Positions 46,557-58,826 of a stretch of 64,000 nt of DNA are shown here, one piece after another. Source of the DNA: Phellopilus nigrolimitatus (Eukaryota; Basidiomycota; Agaricomycetes; Hymenochaetales; Hymenochaetaceae); the NCBI GenBank assembly GCA_021029095.1, contig JAJOHG010000024.1, forward strand, positions 310,001-374,000, written 5' to 3'. The position numbers and the translations under genes were made by a program. How positions within the stretch are numbered: the first letter of the stretch is position 1; each line of letters starts with the position of its first letter. The notes beneath the pieces were generated by a model. That model was not told the origin of the DNA. It worked only from the letters and a program-made list of their open reading frames with translations, and made no database searches.

Positions 46557-47720
46557 ATGGATCTTACCCATATCCCTGGCTTGGACACTACGGAGCAATA
46601 TGGGCCGTCTATTGGTTTGGTTTCTGAGGCCGAAAGGGTGAGCGATGCTTTAATAGATGAGTCGACTTATGTGCTGAGCTGCGTGATTTCTCAGACGCCC
46701 ACTACTCCCACGACCCGCCGCAGACTCCTTGAGAGATTAGCCTACCTTCAGCAGAACGGGTTAATGAGGCCGCTGCCAGTTTCCCACCTCGAGAATACAG
46801 GCGGGGCTCTGTCTACTGAAACCGAAGGTTACAGCGCGACATTCTCAAATACGAACCACTCGCTGGCTGCACAGAGAGGTCAAGAGGAACTCGATGGCGG
46901 GGCTAGCGCAAATCAGCCGATGGATAAAGGCATTGAAATCGAAAACATAACTCACGGCGATGTCCCCAAGAGGTACACGATCCTGCGCACTTGTCTAAAC
47001 GGCAAGATAATAATCGTCGACGGCCATACGGGAAACGTCACCTGCACACACGAGCTCCAAGCGCGGCTCTACTCCGATGTTGCGATCAAAGTCATAAGTT
47101 TGGCAATGGACGACTCCGATGCGGACTCGGGCGCAATCCTGGTGGCCCGGCTGCTCGACAGGTTTGGAGCAGGTGTGTTTGTATTGTGTAGAACGCTTGC
47201 GCGCGCTCATGCGTTTGTCCCATTCGCCTAGAGTTCATAGAAATTATCCGTGTCGACCCAAAGGAGTGGAACACTGAGGTGCTGTTCTGTCGCGAACTAT
47301 TTGAGGGTGATGGCTCGGACAACGCTGGACATATCCGTATTTCGAGACGCTCCCAGATAGCTCTCCTCGCCTCGCGCAGGCGTCTTGTGATCGTCGACTG
47401 GGCGGGAGAAAAGATGGCGTGCATTAAAACCGTAAGAATCTTCATACTCCAACACGGTTCATGCTGATTAGGATCTTGCCCAGTCACCTTCAAAATCCTT
47501 TATCAAGGCTGAGCTATTGCAAACACATCTTGTTCTCGTCGAGCGTCAAGACCGCGTTTCGGCAGCTGAGCGTGCGGCATCCGTGCTTGTTTCTCTCGCC
47601 AATGTGTGGAAGGAGGTCGCCCAGAAAGGATTCGTGAATCAAGTTCTTCTCTTGGACAACATTCCGAACACAAGGATGCCTGCCCGGGACGGCGAATGGG
47701 CGAATGCATCTACGCCATAG
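46557..47720 (+). CDS. uncharacterised protein, possibly beta-propeller-like
   Basis: Three exons, 46557-47172, 47232-47431 and 47472-47720, join in frame to 354 residues. After MDLTHIPGLDTT the N-terminal 130 residues are polar, with one helical part (RRRLLERLAYLQQNG). From about residue 145 short strands follow: RYTILRTCLNGKIIIVDGHTGNV, IRISRRSQIALLASRRRLVIVDWAGEKM, LLQTHLVLVERQDR. The INGxx-VDxxTG pattern is like WD or other propeller blades seen in mushroom F-box/WD proteins, but no F-box is present. I do not recognise the family. A further open stretch in another frame (to 47927) could be an extra exon. Confidence 0.65.
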
Positions 47721-48750
47721 TGGGGAACGGCAGGGAGTTTTTGAGATATGGTGGTTCCCACTGTGGTCCACGATCGTTCGGTTTGGGCAGAGCATGTATC
47801 GCCGGTTTTGTCTGAGCCTGTACCGAGCGACAAGTTGTCGATCCACGGAACGGATGAAGCATTCTCAGAATCTAAATATTCTTGGTCTCGATGCATAGGT
47901 AGATTGGCAGACAGAGAAATCGCGTGAGATAATCTTGGAGATCTTCAGAGAATTTATTGAAGAGATGTGCAATACGTAGTGAACCTAACGCGCAAACAGT
48001 CTGCGTATTAAAAGTCATTGAGGGATATAAAGGGCGGCAAGAGGCAGAGTTATGATACTCACGATGAAGCCGAGAATCCAAATCCTGACGCCTAGCGGTG
48101 CCCAGTACGCCAAAATCCAGCATTCCGCTCTCCAGTAATCGTAATATTTATCCTCTTCGTCACGACGAGCCTTCGTCGACCTGTAGACGAACCATTTGGC
48201 GTTGTCCGACGCGAGTACACGGTGTGCGGCATTTGCTAAGGGGGCGTTCGAGTCGTGATACGAGCAGGACACGGCCTGACAGTCTGTCAGTCGTTCTCTC
48301 TGCAGATGTGAAGGGTCTGGCGTCGACCCACGTCCGTAATGGTTCGAGTCTGCAGCTGAACAGGAAACGCCGTCGACGCGTTGCTCGACGAGCAACCGTC
48401 TCTCGGCAACTACCGGGTGGCGAGCAGGCTGCACTGCTGCAGCACGTCGCTCTCTCTGACAGAACAAAGCCGACCTCACGCCCTCGTCCGAGAGCGAACA
48501 TGACGGGCAGGGAGACCAGTTCTGCCAAGGTGCGCTCTTCCCATCGTTTTCTCTCGAGTACTTATTTTTTTTTCCCTGTGGAGGGCTCGCCAGCCGCGCA
48601 ATCAGCACATCGTCGGCAGTTCCGCGGCAGCTGCAACCCCGAATTAGGCTCAGGACATCGTTTTTCTTTCTCTCGTACTATTATTGTATCATTGGTATAC
48701 GAATACAGACGTTTATAAAAAGAGGTATTGAGGATAGTATTTCAAGTGCT
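47721..48750. other. intergenic with one possible unrecognised exon
   Basis: The minus strand at about 48018-48240 reads ASDNAKWFVYRSTKARRDEEDKYYDYW, then WILAYWAPLGVRIWILGF and SIITLPLAALYIPQ before a stop. The charged segment followed by two hydrophobic stretches looks like real membrane-protein coding sequence, and CCCTTAG is a possible acceptor just before it. I could not find a convincing start or upstream exon, and the family is unknown. Confidence 0.35.
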
Positions 48751-51302
48751 TCAGAAAGTAACAAACGCGCTGTTTTTCTTCTTCCCGAACAAATACACGA
48801 TGCGCGCGCTCAGGTATACACCAGACATCACCCCGATGATCACGCTTATCACTGAAGAAGCAAAGCCAGTTAGCCATCTAGATCAAGAAACACTGGCACA
48901 CTCACTCTTCCGAGCCAGCTCCAGCGACTCCGTGTACTCGTCTTGGCCGGGCGAACTGTACGAGCTCGACAGACCGCCCGCCTCCGCGAGGCCTGTCGGG
49001 ATCAGCAGCCAGATGCCCGTCAACATGATCGTGAACGCCGTCCCGCCCATTTTGCGCGCGTACACATTCCCGAGCAGGCTTACCACGAAGCTCCCTAGCA
49101 GCGCCGTGTAGTCCGGGTGCCCCGCGAGCCCCATCCGCCGGTTCGCGAGCTGCGTCACCGCCGTGCTTGTGCAGCTGATCAGCACCATCACCGGCATCTC
49201 CACGCTATACACCGGCTGCGCCCTCTTCATGCTCAGCACCAGATTCAGCGCGGGAAGCAGCACAAAGAGCGAGTACCACGGCAACGGCTGCAGGAACCAC
49301 GGCCACCCCGGCTCCCGCAGACACCCGTTATAGATGTTCAGCGTTGCCCGTGTGTTCGTCTCCTGGAACGACCACAACCCGTTCAGTTCTCCTGCATTCA
49401 GCCACCCAGACGTGGTGTCGTTCGTCGCGGAGAATGTCCCGTTGAATGTTTCCCACGTGTCTGCCATCGACGCAATCAGCCGCCTGCCCTTGCTGTCAAA
49501 GTGCAGCCAAATGTCAGAACCGAACGTTAGTCCGAATCCAAGGTAGAGCGACGTCATGAGCCCGGTGACGAGCTTGGGCGAGCCCAGGTAGATATTCTTG
49601 CTTGCAATGTCCAGAACGCCCGATACTACATGGACATTCAGCAATCACAAAGAGATGAAAGGAGTGTAAGGCAGGCAACGTACACATGATAGACCCAGGG
49701 AGCAATACGGCGATGCTAGCTGACGAAATCGACTGATAGCAGAATATCTGATTAGGCACCCTAACAGACAGTGCGCGCGCGACCAGCGATATGATGCCTG
49801 CAGTGAAAATGCTAATATACACGTCGATTTAGCACCATAAGCTAAAGTAAGCAAGAATAAACTTACTCTGCGCCGCTAGAACTCAGCTCGCTCCTCGCCG
49901 AAACCTGCTGGGCGAGCGACACAAGCACACTTAAGACTCCCGCGACCCACATATCGTTCAGGCTCCCGCTGAACGAGCTCCCACAGAGGATGAAGCCTTG
50001 CGCGAACGTAAGGAGCGTCTGTGCTTTCTTCGGGTATATGTCCGATCTTTGGAGGAGCTCCTCGAGGATCACACGGCCCTCCGTTGCCGACATCTCGTCG
50101 CGCACAACCGAGCGGTAAGTGCGGTGTGTCTCTTGAATGCGGCCGAGGTCGAGCCCGGCGTTCGCCTTAATGAGCAACGTCTCGCTTGTGCGGTGTTCGG
50201 GAATCCCGAACGCAATTTGGATGCAGCCCGGGGTGTGGACGAACTGAGCGGGGAGCTCAAAAATGTTTGCGACCGACGCCAGCTGTGGCTCAATGCGATG
50301 TGAGAGCGAGCCAAAGGTGAGAAGCGAGCGAGCGAGGATAAGGATGAAGCGGTGCTGAGCGTCGACGGCTGGAAAGATCTGCGTTAGGACAAACACCAGA
50401 GATGATGATATAATGAAACGAGACTCACTGTCGCGGTGATAAATGATTCGATGCTTCCTCTTCTTCCGCCTCTCCTTGTACGTCAATTTTTTGTGTTGTC
50501 CGTCCTTGTTTTCTTCGCCGAACGGCTGCACGTCGGCGTCTGCCGCCAGCGAGTTCTCCGGGTCGTCGTCGCCGTTGATCCGCATCGCGCGCGAGAACAT
50601 GTCGCTATTTTCCCCGCCCCCCGCATCGACCCGTCCGAACCCTGGCTGCCCATTTCCCTTCTCTCCAAATCCACTCAGTGAATTCCGGCGGCTAGACGTG
50701 GGTGAAGGCGGCGGAGACGGCAGGGGAGGTTCCTTAGAGAACTCAATCCAGAAGTCGCGGAAACGCCTCCAAAGCGACGGCCGCTTGAATGGCGGCGGCG
50801 AAGGCACCTCATTCTGGTGATTTTTCGCAAGGTCAATCTTGTGATCTGAGGGGTGAGAAGGAGTGAGAATCTCGGCCTGTTGAGGCACCTGCGGGAGGCG
50901 CGAGCGGATGTACTCATTCGGCTGCGGAGACCGGTTGGAGTCGCGAGGGGACGGGCTATAGCGGTCTCCGAATGTCGCGCGCTTCGTTGTCGTGGGTGAC
51001 CTGGGGTCTGGCTCGTAGGTGCGCGGTGGCACAGTAGGGCCAGTGTCTCTCCCCCCGTCAGCCACAGCCGTCGCGCTGGACTGGTCATCACTGAGGGTCC
51101 CCTCGCTGCCATTGATCCGCAGAGCACGCTCGGGGAGGGACTTAAGGCCGGAGCGCGCCGTGCGCGTGTTGGAATACGCGTCGGATGCCCGGCGGGTCCT
51201 ATCGTTGTCGTTGTTTTGACGGACACGGGCAGGTATAGCTGTGTGTGGGTCAGAAGCGGCGCGGTTTCTGGATCCTGATGATGACGGTGTTGAGTCGCGC
51301 AT
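48751..51302 (-). CDS. ThrE/Prm10-like membrane transporter (DUF1212-type)
   Basis: Resembles fungal Prm10-type proteins, which share the ThrE threonine/serine-exporter fold. The first 290 residues are disordered and basic (MRDSTPSSSGSRNRAAS, RALRINGSEGT) and end in a Lys/Arg cluster (YKERRKKRKHR). The ThrE N-domain has FGIPEHRTSETLLIKANAGLDLGR, HRTYRSVVRDEMSATEG, and helices LLTFAQGFILCGSSFSGSLNDMWVAG. The C-domain has ASIAVLLPGSIM, SGVLDIASKNIYLGSPKLVTGLMTSLYLGFGLTFG, FVVSLLGNVYARKMGG and MLTGIWLLIPTGLAEAGG. About ten membrane helices are expected. Introns lie near 50360-50430, 49805-49865, 49625-49690 and 48855-48907. Substrate unproven in fungi; probably plasma membrane or vacuole. Confidence 0.85.
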
Positions 51303-52033
51303 TGCGTACGATGGTGATGGTAACTGTCAGAGACAAGAGTCGGGTGCCACTGTTTCTCAACTGCTGGATCGAAGTGCCATTTCGGAGGAGGCTGACAAAT
51401 GGTCTGGACAGAAATCCCGAATATATCACTGTCAGGTTACTCTGATATGCTTTTGCAAGGACAGCAAGATAAATCCTGCATAAGACTCAAGAGCGAGATT
51501 GACACTGAAAACGTCTGGGAGTTCTTCGGAATATAGTCTTAGAGTACTGGACTAGCAACGAAGATTCCCGTTAAAAGATCACGAAAAGACCCGTCAGATA
51601 AAGCTTCGCAGCCTGCAATGATATAACGAGTGGCGATTACAATAATCGATCAAGTAGCATAATTTAGAGCTCGGAGGAGGGCGTTCAAGTTCAAGAGGTG
51701 TGAGAAAAACTCGGTGCGCGTACACGACCATGATCTTCCCGCGCCACCGCATCTGTTGCCAGCAGCGTCTATCTCTTCAATTCAATGCTTGATCCCTGGT
51801 TTTGCTGTAGCGTTATCTGACATGCTTGATACGCACAGTGTGCGCGGCGGATTCCCATGAATCACCCATCATGTCTGCCTCGCTGCGAAATACACGACTC
51901 GCCGACTCGGACGCCGCGCGGAGGCGGATTTCCTCAATTCTACTGCGTGCTGCGTCGATTTTCATTGGTACAGCAAAGTTTTGACATTTCGCGATGCATC
52001 CAAAACAGTAGATAACAGGCACGCTCTCTTCTT
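51303..52033. other. intergenic, no gene seen
   Basis: Upstream region of the ThrE-like gene and 3' flank of the DUF985 gene. Short frames only; no repeat found. Confidence 0.45.
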
Positions 52034-52731
52034 TTATTCTCCTTTCTTCACGTACGGCGCCAACAGCTTGATCTTCTCTTCCTTTTTATCCACGCCGTCG
52101 AACAGCGCCTCCAGGTTGGCGCGCGTCAGGAACTGGTGGTCCTCCCAATGGAAGCCTGGGACGACGACCTCGGTGATGAGGCACCCGACCTTGTTCTGCT
52201 CCTTGGGCGTCGTGCCCAGCGCGAGGTCCTCGGGTAGCAGGCGCGACATCTTCCAGACCCCCGTCCCGACGAAGAGCATGCGCAGCTCACCGTTGGCCGC
52301 GTCGGTGCCCATGATCTTCGTCTCGATCGTCGGTGGCTTCCCGTCGGCTCCGGGTGTGATGAGCGTGTACTCTGCGCGGCCTTGGTGCAGGACGTGGTAC
52401 GTCTATAAGAACCATTCGTGAGCGTCGAGATGATGATAATTGGCGGAACAGGGCAGCACGCACGACAGATTTGTTTATGTGAATGACGCCCGTCGGGTTG
52501 TCGTACGACAGGAAGTAAAAGATCGAGGTCGCGAGATCTCGCGGCTCATTTCCTGCATTCCGTCAATTTCTTGACTTCGCCGTGTATATCATGAGTGTCG
52601 CGCGCACCAGCAAAGGGCGACGGGACGGTCGCTTTCTGCCTATCCGTCTCGGCGAAATAGCCTCCCTCAGGGTGCTTAAGCAGGTTGAGCGATTTTTTGA
52701 TCTCGTCGTTTCCGGAAGGATAGTTTTCCAT
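52034..52731 (-). CDS. cupin-fold DUF985 protein
   Basis: Small cupin-family protein found in bacteria and fungi; enzymatic role unknown. Three exons, 52608-52731, 52464-52552 and 52034-52402, join in frame to 193 residues. The start MENYPSGNDEIKKSLNLL was chosen because it is the first ATG before the conserved opening KHPEGGYFAET; an open frame further upstream begins only with TTG. Next are the core strands LATSIFYFLSYDNPTGVIHINKS, TYHVLHQGRAEYTLI, then VGTGVWKMSRL, and the end CLITEVVVPGFHWEDHQFL. The HPEGG, H-x-N-K-S and PGFxxxDxxF motifs are the DUF985 signature. All junctions have GT-AG ends. Confidence 0.88.
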
Positions 52732-53214
52732 CTTGAAGATAAGGCCCGTGGGATGATTGGCAGTCTCAGGAGAAAACGAGGACAGGCGGCGTTGTTGTGA
52801 GGCGGTCAATCGCGACAATCTGCACTCTCTATATAATCGACAGGTGCGGCGAGATCATTAAGTTGAGATGGAGTTTCGAAGAGACGCTGCAAGAACCGAA
52901 TGCATCAGTGGCACGCAAACATCGTCAAACATAACGCGGTCATTCAGTCGGCGGCTTTCGGTGGCTCTTTCGACTCTGGATCCGTTACTTCTAGTATTGC
53001 TCTTCCTGATCATCTATCTTCCAAGAATCAGAGATGATGGGGCTCGACAGGTGTTTAGGCCGGCAATTAGTGTTTTAGCGCTCCTATCGTGTGATGCTAT
53101 GTTTATCTTAAGACCCTTCCCCGGACCAGACATATAAAGCATTCAAGCTGCGTATCCATCCTCAGCCCACATTTTCGGACCCCAAGCCGCCAGGTTCATC
53201 TGTATACCCCCATC
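52732..53214. promoter_or_regulatory. divergent upstream region of the DUF985 and DUF6533 genes
   Basis: A 483-bp gap between divergent start codons. A possible TATA-type ATATAA lies at about 53130-53138, roughly 80 bp before the plus-strand ATG at 53215. Another TATATAAT near 52830 could serve the minus gene. No gene here. Confidence 0.45.
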
Positions 53215-55165
53215 ATGTCGGACGAACTGGAAATGGCCAGAGAGTCCTTTGCCGTCGCCTACGTCACCGGTACTTTTTCCCTTTCCCCGATTGCTATGTC
53301 ATCTGATAAATTGAAAAAAAAAGCTGTTTGTGCAACAGCGCTGCTGTACGACTATTTTCTGACCGTCAGCGACGAGGTGAGTGCTATGGTGGTAAGGGTC
53401 GATAGATAAGGCTAAGATTTTTCATGCTAGATACGGCGTATGTGGCGGTGAGCACCACGTGCCAGGCAGCGCTTATCACGAGATAAATGTCGATGACTTT
53501 ACAGGTCAAGAAATTCAATACCTAAAGCTTTGTTTTTCGTCGATAGATATGTTGTCCTTCCAATGCTGGTGTACGTGCTTGTAACTCTTTTTTTAATGGG
53601 TTTTTAATTTAATTGAATCCCATTCCTGCAACAGGTTTACTGGGATAGGCAAGTGCATAGCGACCGTCAAGAATATCTCAGCTTATACAACCACACTTAT
53701 AGCATCTACGAGAAACGATCTATCCCCTAGTGTAAGCTTCTCTGCTCTTCTCGACGATCTATAAGTTCATTAATCACGTTCATTTAGTTGTCAGTCTTTC
53801 CGATTTACTTTCTCAGGTTTGTCTTTCATTGACAGCTGCTTCCAGCTGTGTATTTTACCTCAGATGGCTTGTCGTGTAAGTTTTTCTCGCCTACCGCACA
53901 AACCATACTCTAATTTTTATCAGGTGCATTACTGTTACAAATACCTGTGTGGAAGGTATTCATATACGTCTCGCCGACTATACCATCTGCTAAGTAGCTT
54001 TTTCAGGAATACTGCTGATGAGAGTCATCGCTCTGTGTGAGCTTTAATCCATCTATTCTTGCTCAAGATGATGCCGACGCCGATGCATAGACAAGGATAA
54101 CAAGGTAACGTACTTCTGTGATACTCCTCTTTCAAAGGTCTTTTATCGACCCATTGTTTAGCCCGTAATCGCCATCGCTTGTTTTTTCTATGCGGGTGAA
54201 TATATCGTCTATCTGTCGCAGTGCTTTCCCTTACGTGCTTATAGCCGGTGTCATCACGTCGAGTGGACTCACTATCAAGGATTACCGTGGCGAAGCCGTC
54301 AACAGTACGTAATCCATATAAACAACGCCTTTGGCTCTCTAACTCGCTTCTCGCTATACTAAATCTGTGTCGGAAGTTGTGGAGGACTTCAACGCTCTCC
54401 CTGGCTGCTATGCTGCAAGTGTCCCACCTATCATCGCCGGGTATTGGATCGCATCAACGATTATCGAAAGTAAGTACATTAAGAACGGGCTCTCCGCGCC
54501 AGTTATATCTGACGAATATAAGGTACATTCTTCGCGCTGGTTATCTGGAGAGTTATAACCTGGTCACGCGACAACTCCGGGGTCCCACCAGCTTTAATTC
54601 TGATGGCGCGAGACTCGACGTTATATTTCTCAGTGTATGCTCGCGCTCTAAATGCTCGCTGCAATATGGGACTAACTACTCGCGTTTTCAATCATCCAGG
54701 ATCTTCGTGCTGCTCATCGTGAACCTTTTCGTGTTCAAGTATGCCCCGCCCTTCCTGTCGAGTTTGTTCGTTACACCCGCGAACACGGCTGGATGCATTG
54801 CCGTAAGCCCCCTCTTAGAAGCACCTTCATATAAATACAGACTCGGAATTTGAACTATTCATCCATAGGGTGCACGGATGATGATGAACCTGCGCGGCAT
54901 GAGCGACACAGGGATGACCAACACCGAGCTCGAGATGACGCACTTCACCGATGTGCGCTTCAACTCGGTGTGGGAGGGGAAGGGGAAGAAGCCAGAGACG
55001 GGTACTACGACTACGGGGATGACAACAACGTCTGGGTGGACGGAAACCACGCATTCCGGCCCTTTGGAGGTCACGACAATTTCCCCTGCGCCGGTCTCGG
55101 CGACAGTCACGTTTGCGCGGGACGCATGCGATGATGATCAGCGCATGGTTGCTGAGGCTGTATGA
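53215..55165 (+). CDS. multi-pass membrane protein, DUF6533-type
   Basis: Member of a mushroom-expanded family with an N-terminal DUF6533 domain; function unknown. The start MSDELEMARESFAVAYVT is followed by ATALLYDYFLTVSDE, the family signature, then IRRMWR and PKALFFVDRYVVLP. Later pieces are LLMRVIALYKDNK, PVIAIACFFYA, VEDFNALPGCYAAS, FFALVIWRVITWSRDNSGVPPALILMARDSTLYF, and FVLLIVNLFVFKYAPPFL. The last exon gives GARMMMNLRGMSD, then a Thr/Gly/Lys-rich tail to the stop. At least ten small exons. The junction near 54200-54220 did not read cleanly, so a local frame problem or an odd intron is possible there. It is distinct from the DUF6534 gene at 29349. Confidence 0.78.
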
Positions 55166-56611
55166 GCGCAGAGACTGACCATTGTTATTTGCTTTTTTTG
55201 CTTTTTTTTTGCTTTCGCGTTTACTCCGTTATTTGTCGTCATACGTTGTGCTGTACCGCTTTGGGATCGTAACCGATTTGTTATTGCTGTTTTATTTCTC
55301 GTATGTTTTCATGAGTTGTTGTACTTATGCTGTAGTTCTACAAAGTTAATCAAACCTCCGCAGACAAGTGTGGAGTGCCCTGGCTGCCGCATATCAGCTT
55401 CTGAATGATCGGTGCACGATACAAGACAGGGAACTGAAATGATAGGCACTTGATGAGAAGTTAGGAAAAAGGTGCGTCGCGGGAAGATTATGCGGGGCTC
55501 GAGTTCTCAGAAGCACAAGAAGGTTTGAAGTACGGTGCGACAGGTGTTACGCTTGTATCGAGAGCATATCGAGAGCGGTAGTCTGAAGGAAATATTGAAG
55601 ATGAAAGTGGCAGAAAGAAGCCACTTTTTACTCAGATTTTGCGAGTGCGTAAAATTCAAAAGTAAAGGACGCTCTTCCTGTCGTTGACGACGACAACTTG
55701 TAGGAATTCTAAAACCTCGGTGAAGTCTGAAAGAAATCAAATTGAAATTTCGATAACGGGCTTAAATCAAATAACCTATGTAGATCACTGCACAAAATAG
55801 TCTTTCTGATGCAGCGATCGCAAGCCTCGCTCGTTCAAGTCTGCGGTCTTTCACACTAGACCAAACAACATCATGAACCTTACCCAGCTCAGCGATTTTT
55901 ACAATATCTACCCAGTGGGCACTTAGAGAAGGTACTCCTATCAGCGAAGTCTAAGCTGAGATAGGCGTAAGGAGGTGAAACGAACGCAATTTGACTTTTG
56001 TTAGCCCCATGAAGATCAACTTCTGAGCGGACCCAGCCCCGAGAGAATATATCATCACATCATATAGAAGATGATTAGGCGATCTTGCGGAGGGGTCTAG
56101 CATAGATAAACATATCTTCCAAATTCACGAAGTTGTTAGGAGCGGATGCGAGAGATCGCAACCACAGGGAGAAAATACACAGAAGTTAAGAGAAGCTGAT
56201 TCCACCCGTAAGAAACCGAATGTTTTGAGCGAGTTCCATGTTACACGAGTCGAAGATTGAGTTGAAGGAAGAGAAGCGCTCGGCGATTACACTCGGCTAT
56301 AACCTTGAGGCGATCAAATCGACAGCAAATTGAAAACAGTGCGTACATCTTTTATTAAATTATGGCGTAGTCTTCGAAGTAGACAGCTTCGACTACCCTC
56401 AATTTGCATAGACCGCTGGCACTGGCAGGTGCTCCATAGTACGCGGTGAATATTGAGGAGTTGCTATCATGCGAGATTAACTGTGAGGAGATTTCTCTGC
56501 TTCAAGAGGATTGCGAGGCACTTTAGATCAAAGTCTATGTGAAACTGTCCCGGGTATACAGTCGGATCCATCAAAAGCTTGAAGTTGTGAGAAAACGAGG
56601 ACTAATGCGAA
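55166..56611. other. intergenic, right edge of the IR spacer
   Basis: About 1.45 kb with stop codons in all frames and no motif. T-rich runs just after 55165 (TTTGCTTTTTTTTGC) are likely part of the 3' region of the DUF6533 gene. The inverted-duplication arm begins near 56612. Confidence 0.5.
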
Positions 56612-56719
56612 ACAGATGTAGTAACCAACGCGTTACTGTCACAAACACACCGCGATTTTCGCACGGGCGGCGTCAACGGCGCTCGCGACGTCCAGGACGT
56701 CCGCAACATCGAACAACGT

Positions 56720-58826
56720 ATGGCATCAGAGAAAGACCAGTTGCCACCTATTGAGCCTCTTCATGACCGCTGGGAACCGAATCCAGATCCGTCGACCATA
56801 GATGTGCCGGGCCTCGATACAACCGCGCCCGTCCAGGACCAGATCGAGCAGATGGAACAGCTCATCACCATTAAACTACAGGCGCGTTAAACCGTCTCTT
56901 TGATGAATGTAACTTGACATTGTTGACTCTAGAACATCGATGCCAACTTTGCTCGAGCACATCAGATCCTGTCGACGAAGATTCTGCCTGCTGTGAAGCG
57001 CTTTGCGGTGAACACCGAGCCAGTACGGGAGTCTGCTCGGGTACGTCCTTGAGCGCATTTTTTTCATCCGACATTATGCTAATGCAACTACTTAACTCTT
57101 GACATGTGCATTGACGCGCAGTTCTGGGTCTCGTTCTATGAGCAGGCAGCGCAAGTGCGCATTCCGACGTCCGACGACTTCAGTGCCGATCTCGAACAGC
57201 AGTCAACACGTTCCGAAGAAGAGATTGAAGTTGAGCAACCTCCTGAAAGGCCTACCCAGGCTCACACATTCGATCCAAATGTCACTCCGTCTGAGAGCTC
57301 TTTCGCGCCAGAAGGCTTAGTGTCTTCGACGCCCATGAACCATTCAATGGGCCAATCTCGGCGCCAAGTTGAAGAGAAAACAACTCCGTCGTGGTCCGCG
57401 TCCCTGGTGTCTCCCCTTGAACGTTTAGACAAGGGTCTGAAAAGCTTAGGCGAAGGAGACGATTCCATCATCGACGACTCTGGACAAAGCTCGGGTCCTT
57501 TCAATCAATCGGTTCAACAGAAAGTACATCTACCTCGTCCACCAGTCCTCTCAGCGCAAGAGAAAGGAAAGAGCAAGGCTCCACCAGAAACTCTCCTTCA
57601 GAATGTGTTGTCAAAGAATCTCAAGAACGCAGGCAGAGATGCGTCAGACACATCGCCACGGAAAGCCAAAGTCAAGACGCCAAAGCGCAATCCGTACGTG
57701 CCTCCTGAGACACGTCGCACAGATTGGGATGGCATAGTCGACCTGACCAAGCCGACCTACACCTCGTGGTGCTCCGTCGGCATCTGATTCTGGCTGGAAC
57801 TCCGATGAGGATAACTTTCTGCCGCGGAACATGTCTCCGCCTGCGTCTGCTTTCGTGAACCGGATCATGCGCACCCCCGGGAAGGAGGCTGCTGCACGCA
57901 TTGGAAGAGACCTCGTCGGTGACGCGGCACGTTTGCGCCAGCGGTTCGGGGCGGTCGCTGAACCGAGCCTGACCACGTCTCCGTCAACGCCAAGCCTCAG
58001 CATATACTCGAAGCGTGCTATGGGGATGGAGAATTCTGAGCAGAGTACAGAGCCCAGTGTTAGTCCGACACCTAATGCGAGCGTGTATTCAAAGCGTGTG
58101 CTGGGGGTGGAGAGACGGGAACAGAGCACGGAACCTGTTGTTAGTCCGCCCGTGGACGTTATTCCGAGTGCGTCGACGAGCACGGAACACTCCGTCGAGA
58201 GCATGATGCATCGATTCGGACTGGATTCGTCGAAGTACGGGGGAGATTCAGCGCAGGGAGGAAGAGGAGTGCAAGGAGCAGAATATGACAGTTTCGACGA
58301 CTCATTTGACGACCGACGGACCGGTGTTCCCTGGTCTGAATGCTCTAGGTGGACGATGATGACAGAGGTGGTGATGGGGATTCATCAGACGAGTTCTATG
58401 AGGAGGCTAATACGGGAGCGCCGTCTGCGGCGTTCCTGATGGCGTCGCAGCGGCAGCGACGTGAGTCGGACGACTCGTTCGGCGGTTCGGACGACTCACT
58501 GGATGAGGAGCTGGGTGGGGGCCGGGCGATCCACCCTTTCGCGAACGTGTTCTCTCAGGCTCCGGATGACGACGGGTTCGACGACTCGTTTGACGACGAC
58601 GAGGACGTGCAGGGAGGGAACGGAGAGGATGAGGCGACGGTGTTCGGGCTGCCGCCTGCACAGCGTTCCAGGAGGGACGGCGAGCAGGGGAAGTGATGGA
58701 CAGCTTAGATTGCTAGGGCAGGACCTGTTAGACGACACTACTGCGCTGAACAACCGCTTGCGTTCGAACGTGGTGCCGGATACGCCAACTCCTTGGGCAG
58801 GCTCTGTTAATCCGGAATCTTTCTAG
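56720..58826 (+). pseudogene. ASK1: ASK1 second copy, frameshifted
   Basis: The first two exons read as in the intact gene (MASEKDQLPPIEPLHDRWE onward), including the GC-type first donor. The third exon is broken at several points relative to 42712-44418: one extra base near 57752-57757 leading to a stop at 57785-57787, a five-base loss near 58311, an extra base near 58350, and another near 58668. Between these breaks the coding sequence is nearly identical. The conserved DASH domain, encoded before the first break, could still be made as a truncated product. Confidence 0.88.

Noticed and set aside
46557..46610. Shared PGLDTT word in the start of the 46557 gene and ASK1
   Set aside because: Only six residues match, the context differs, and the proteins show no further similarity; chance is enough.
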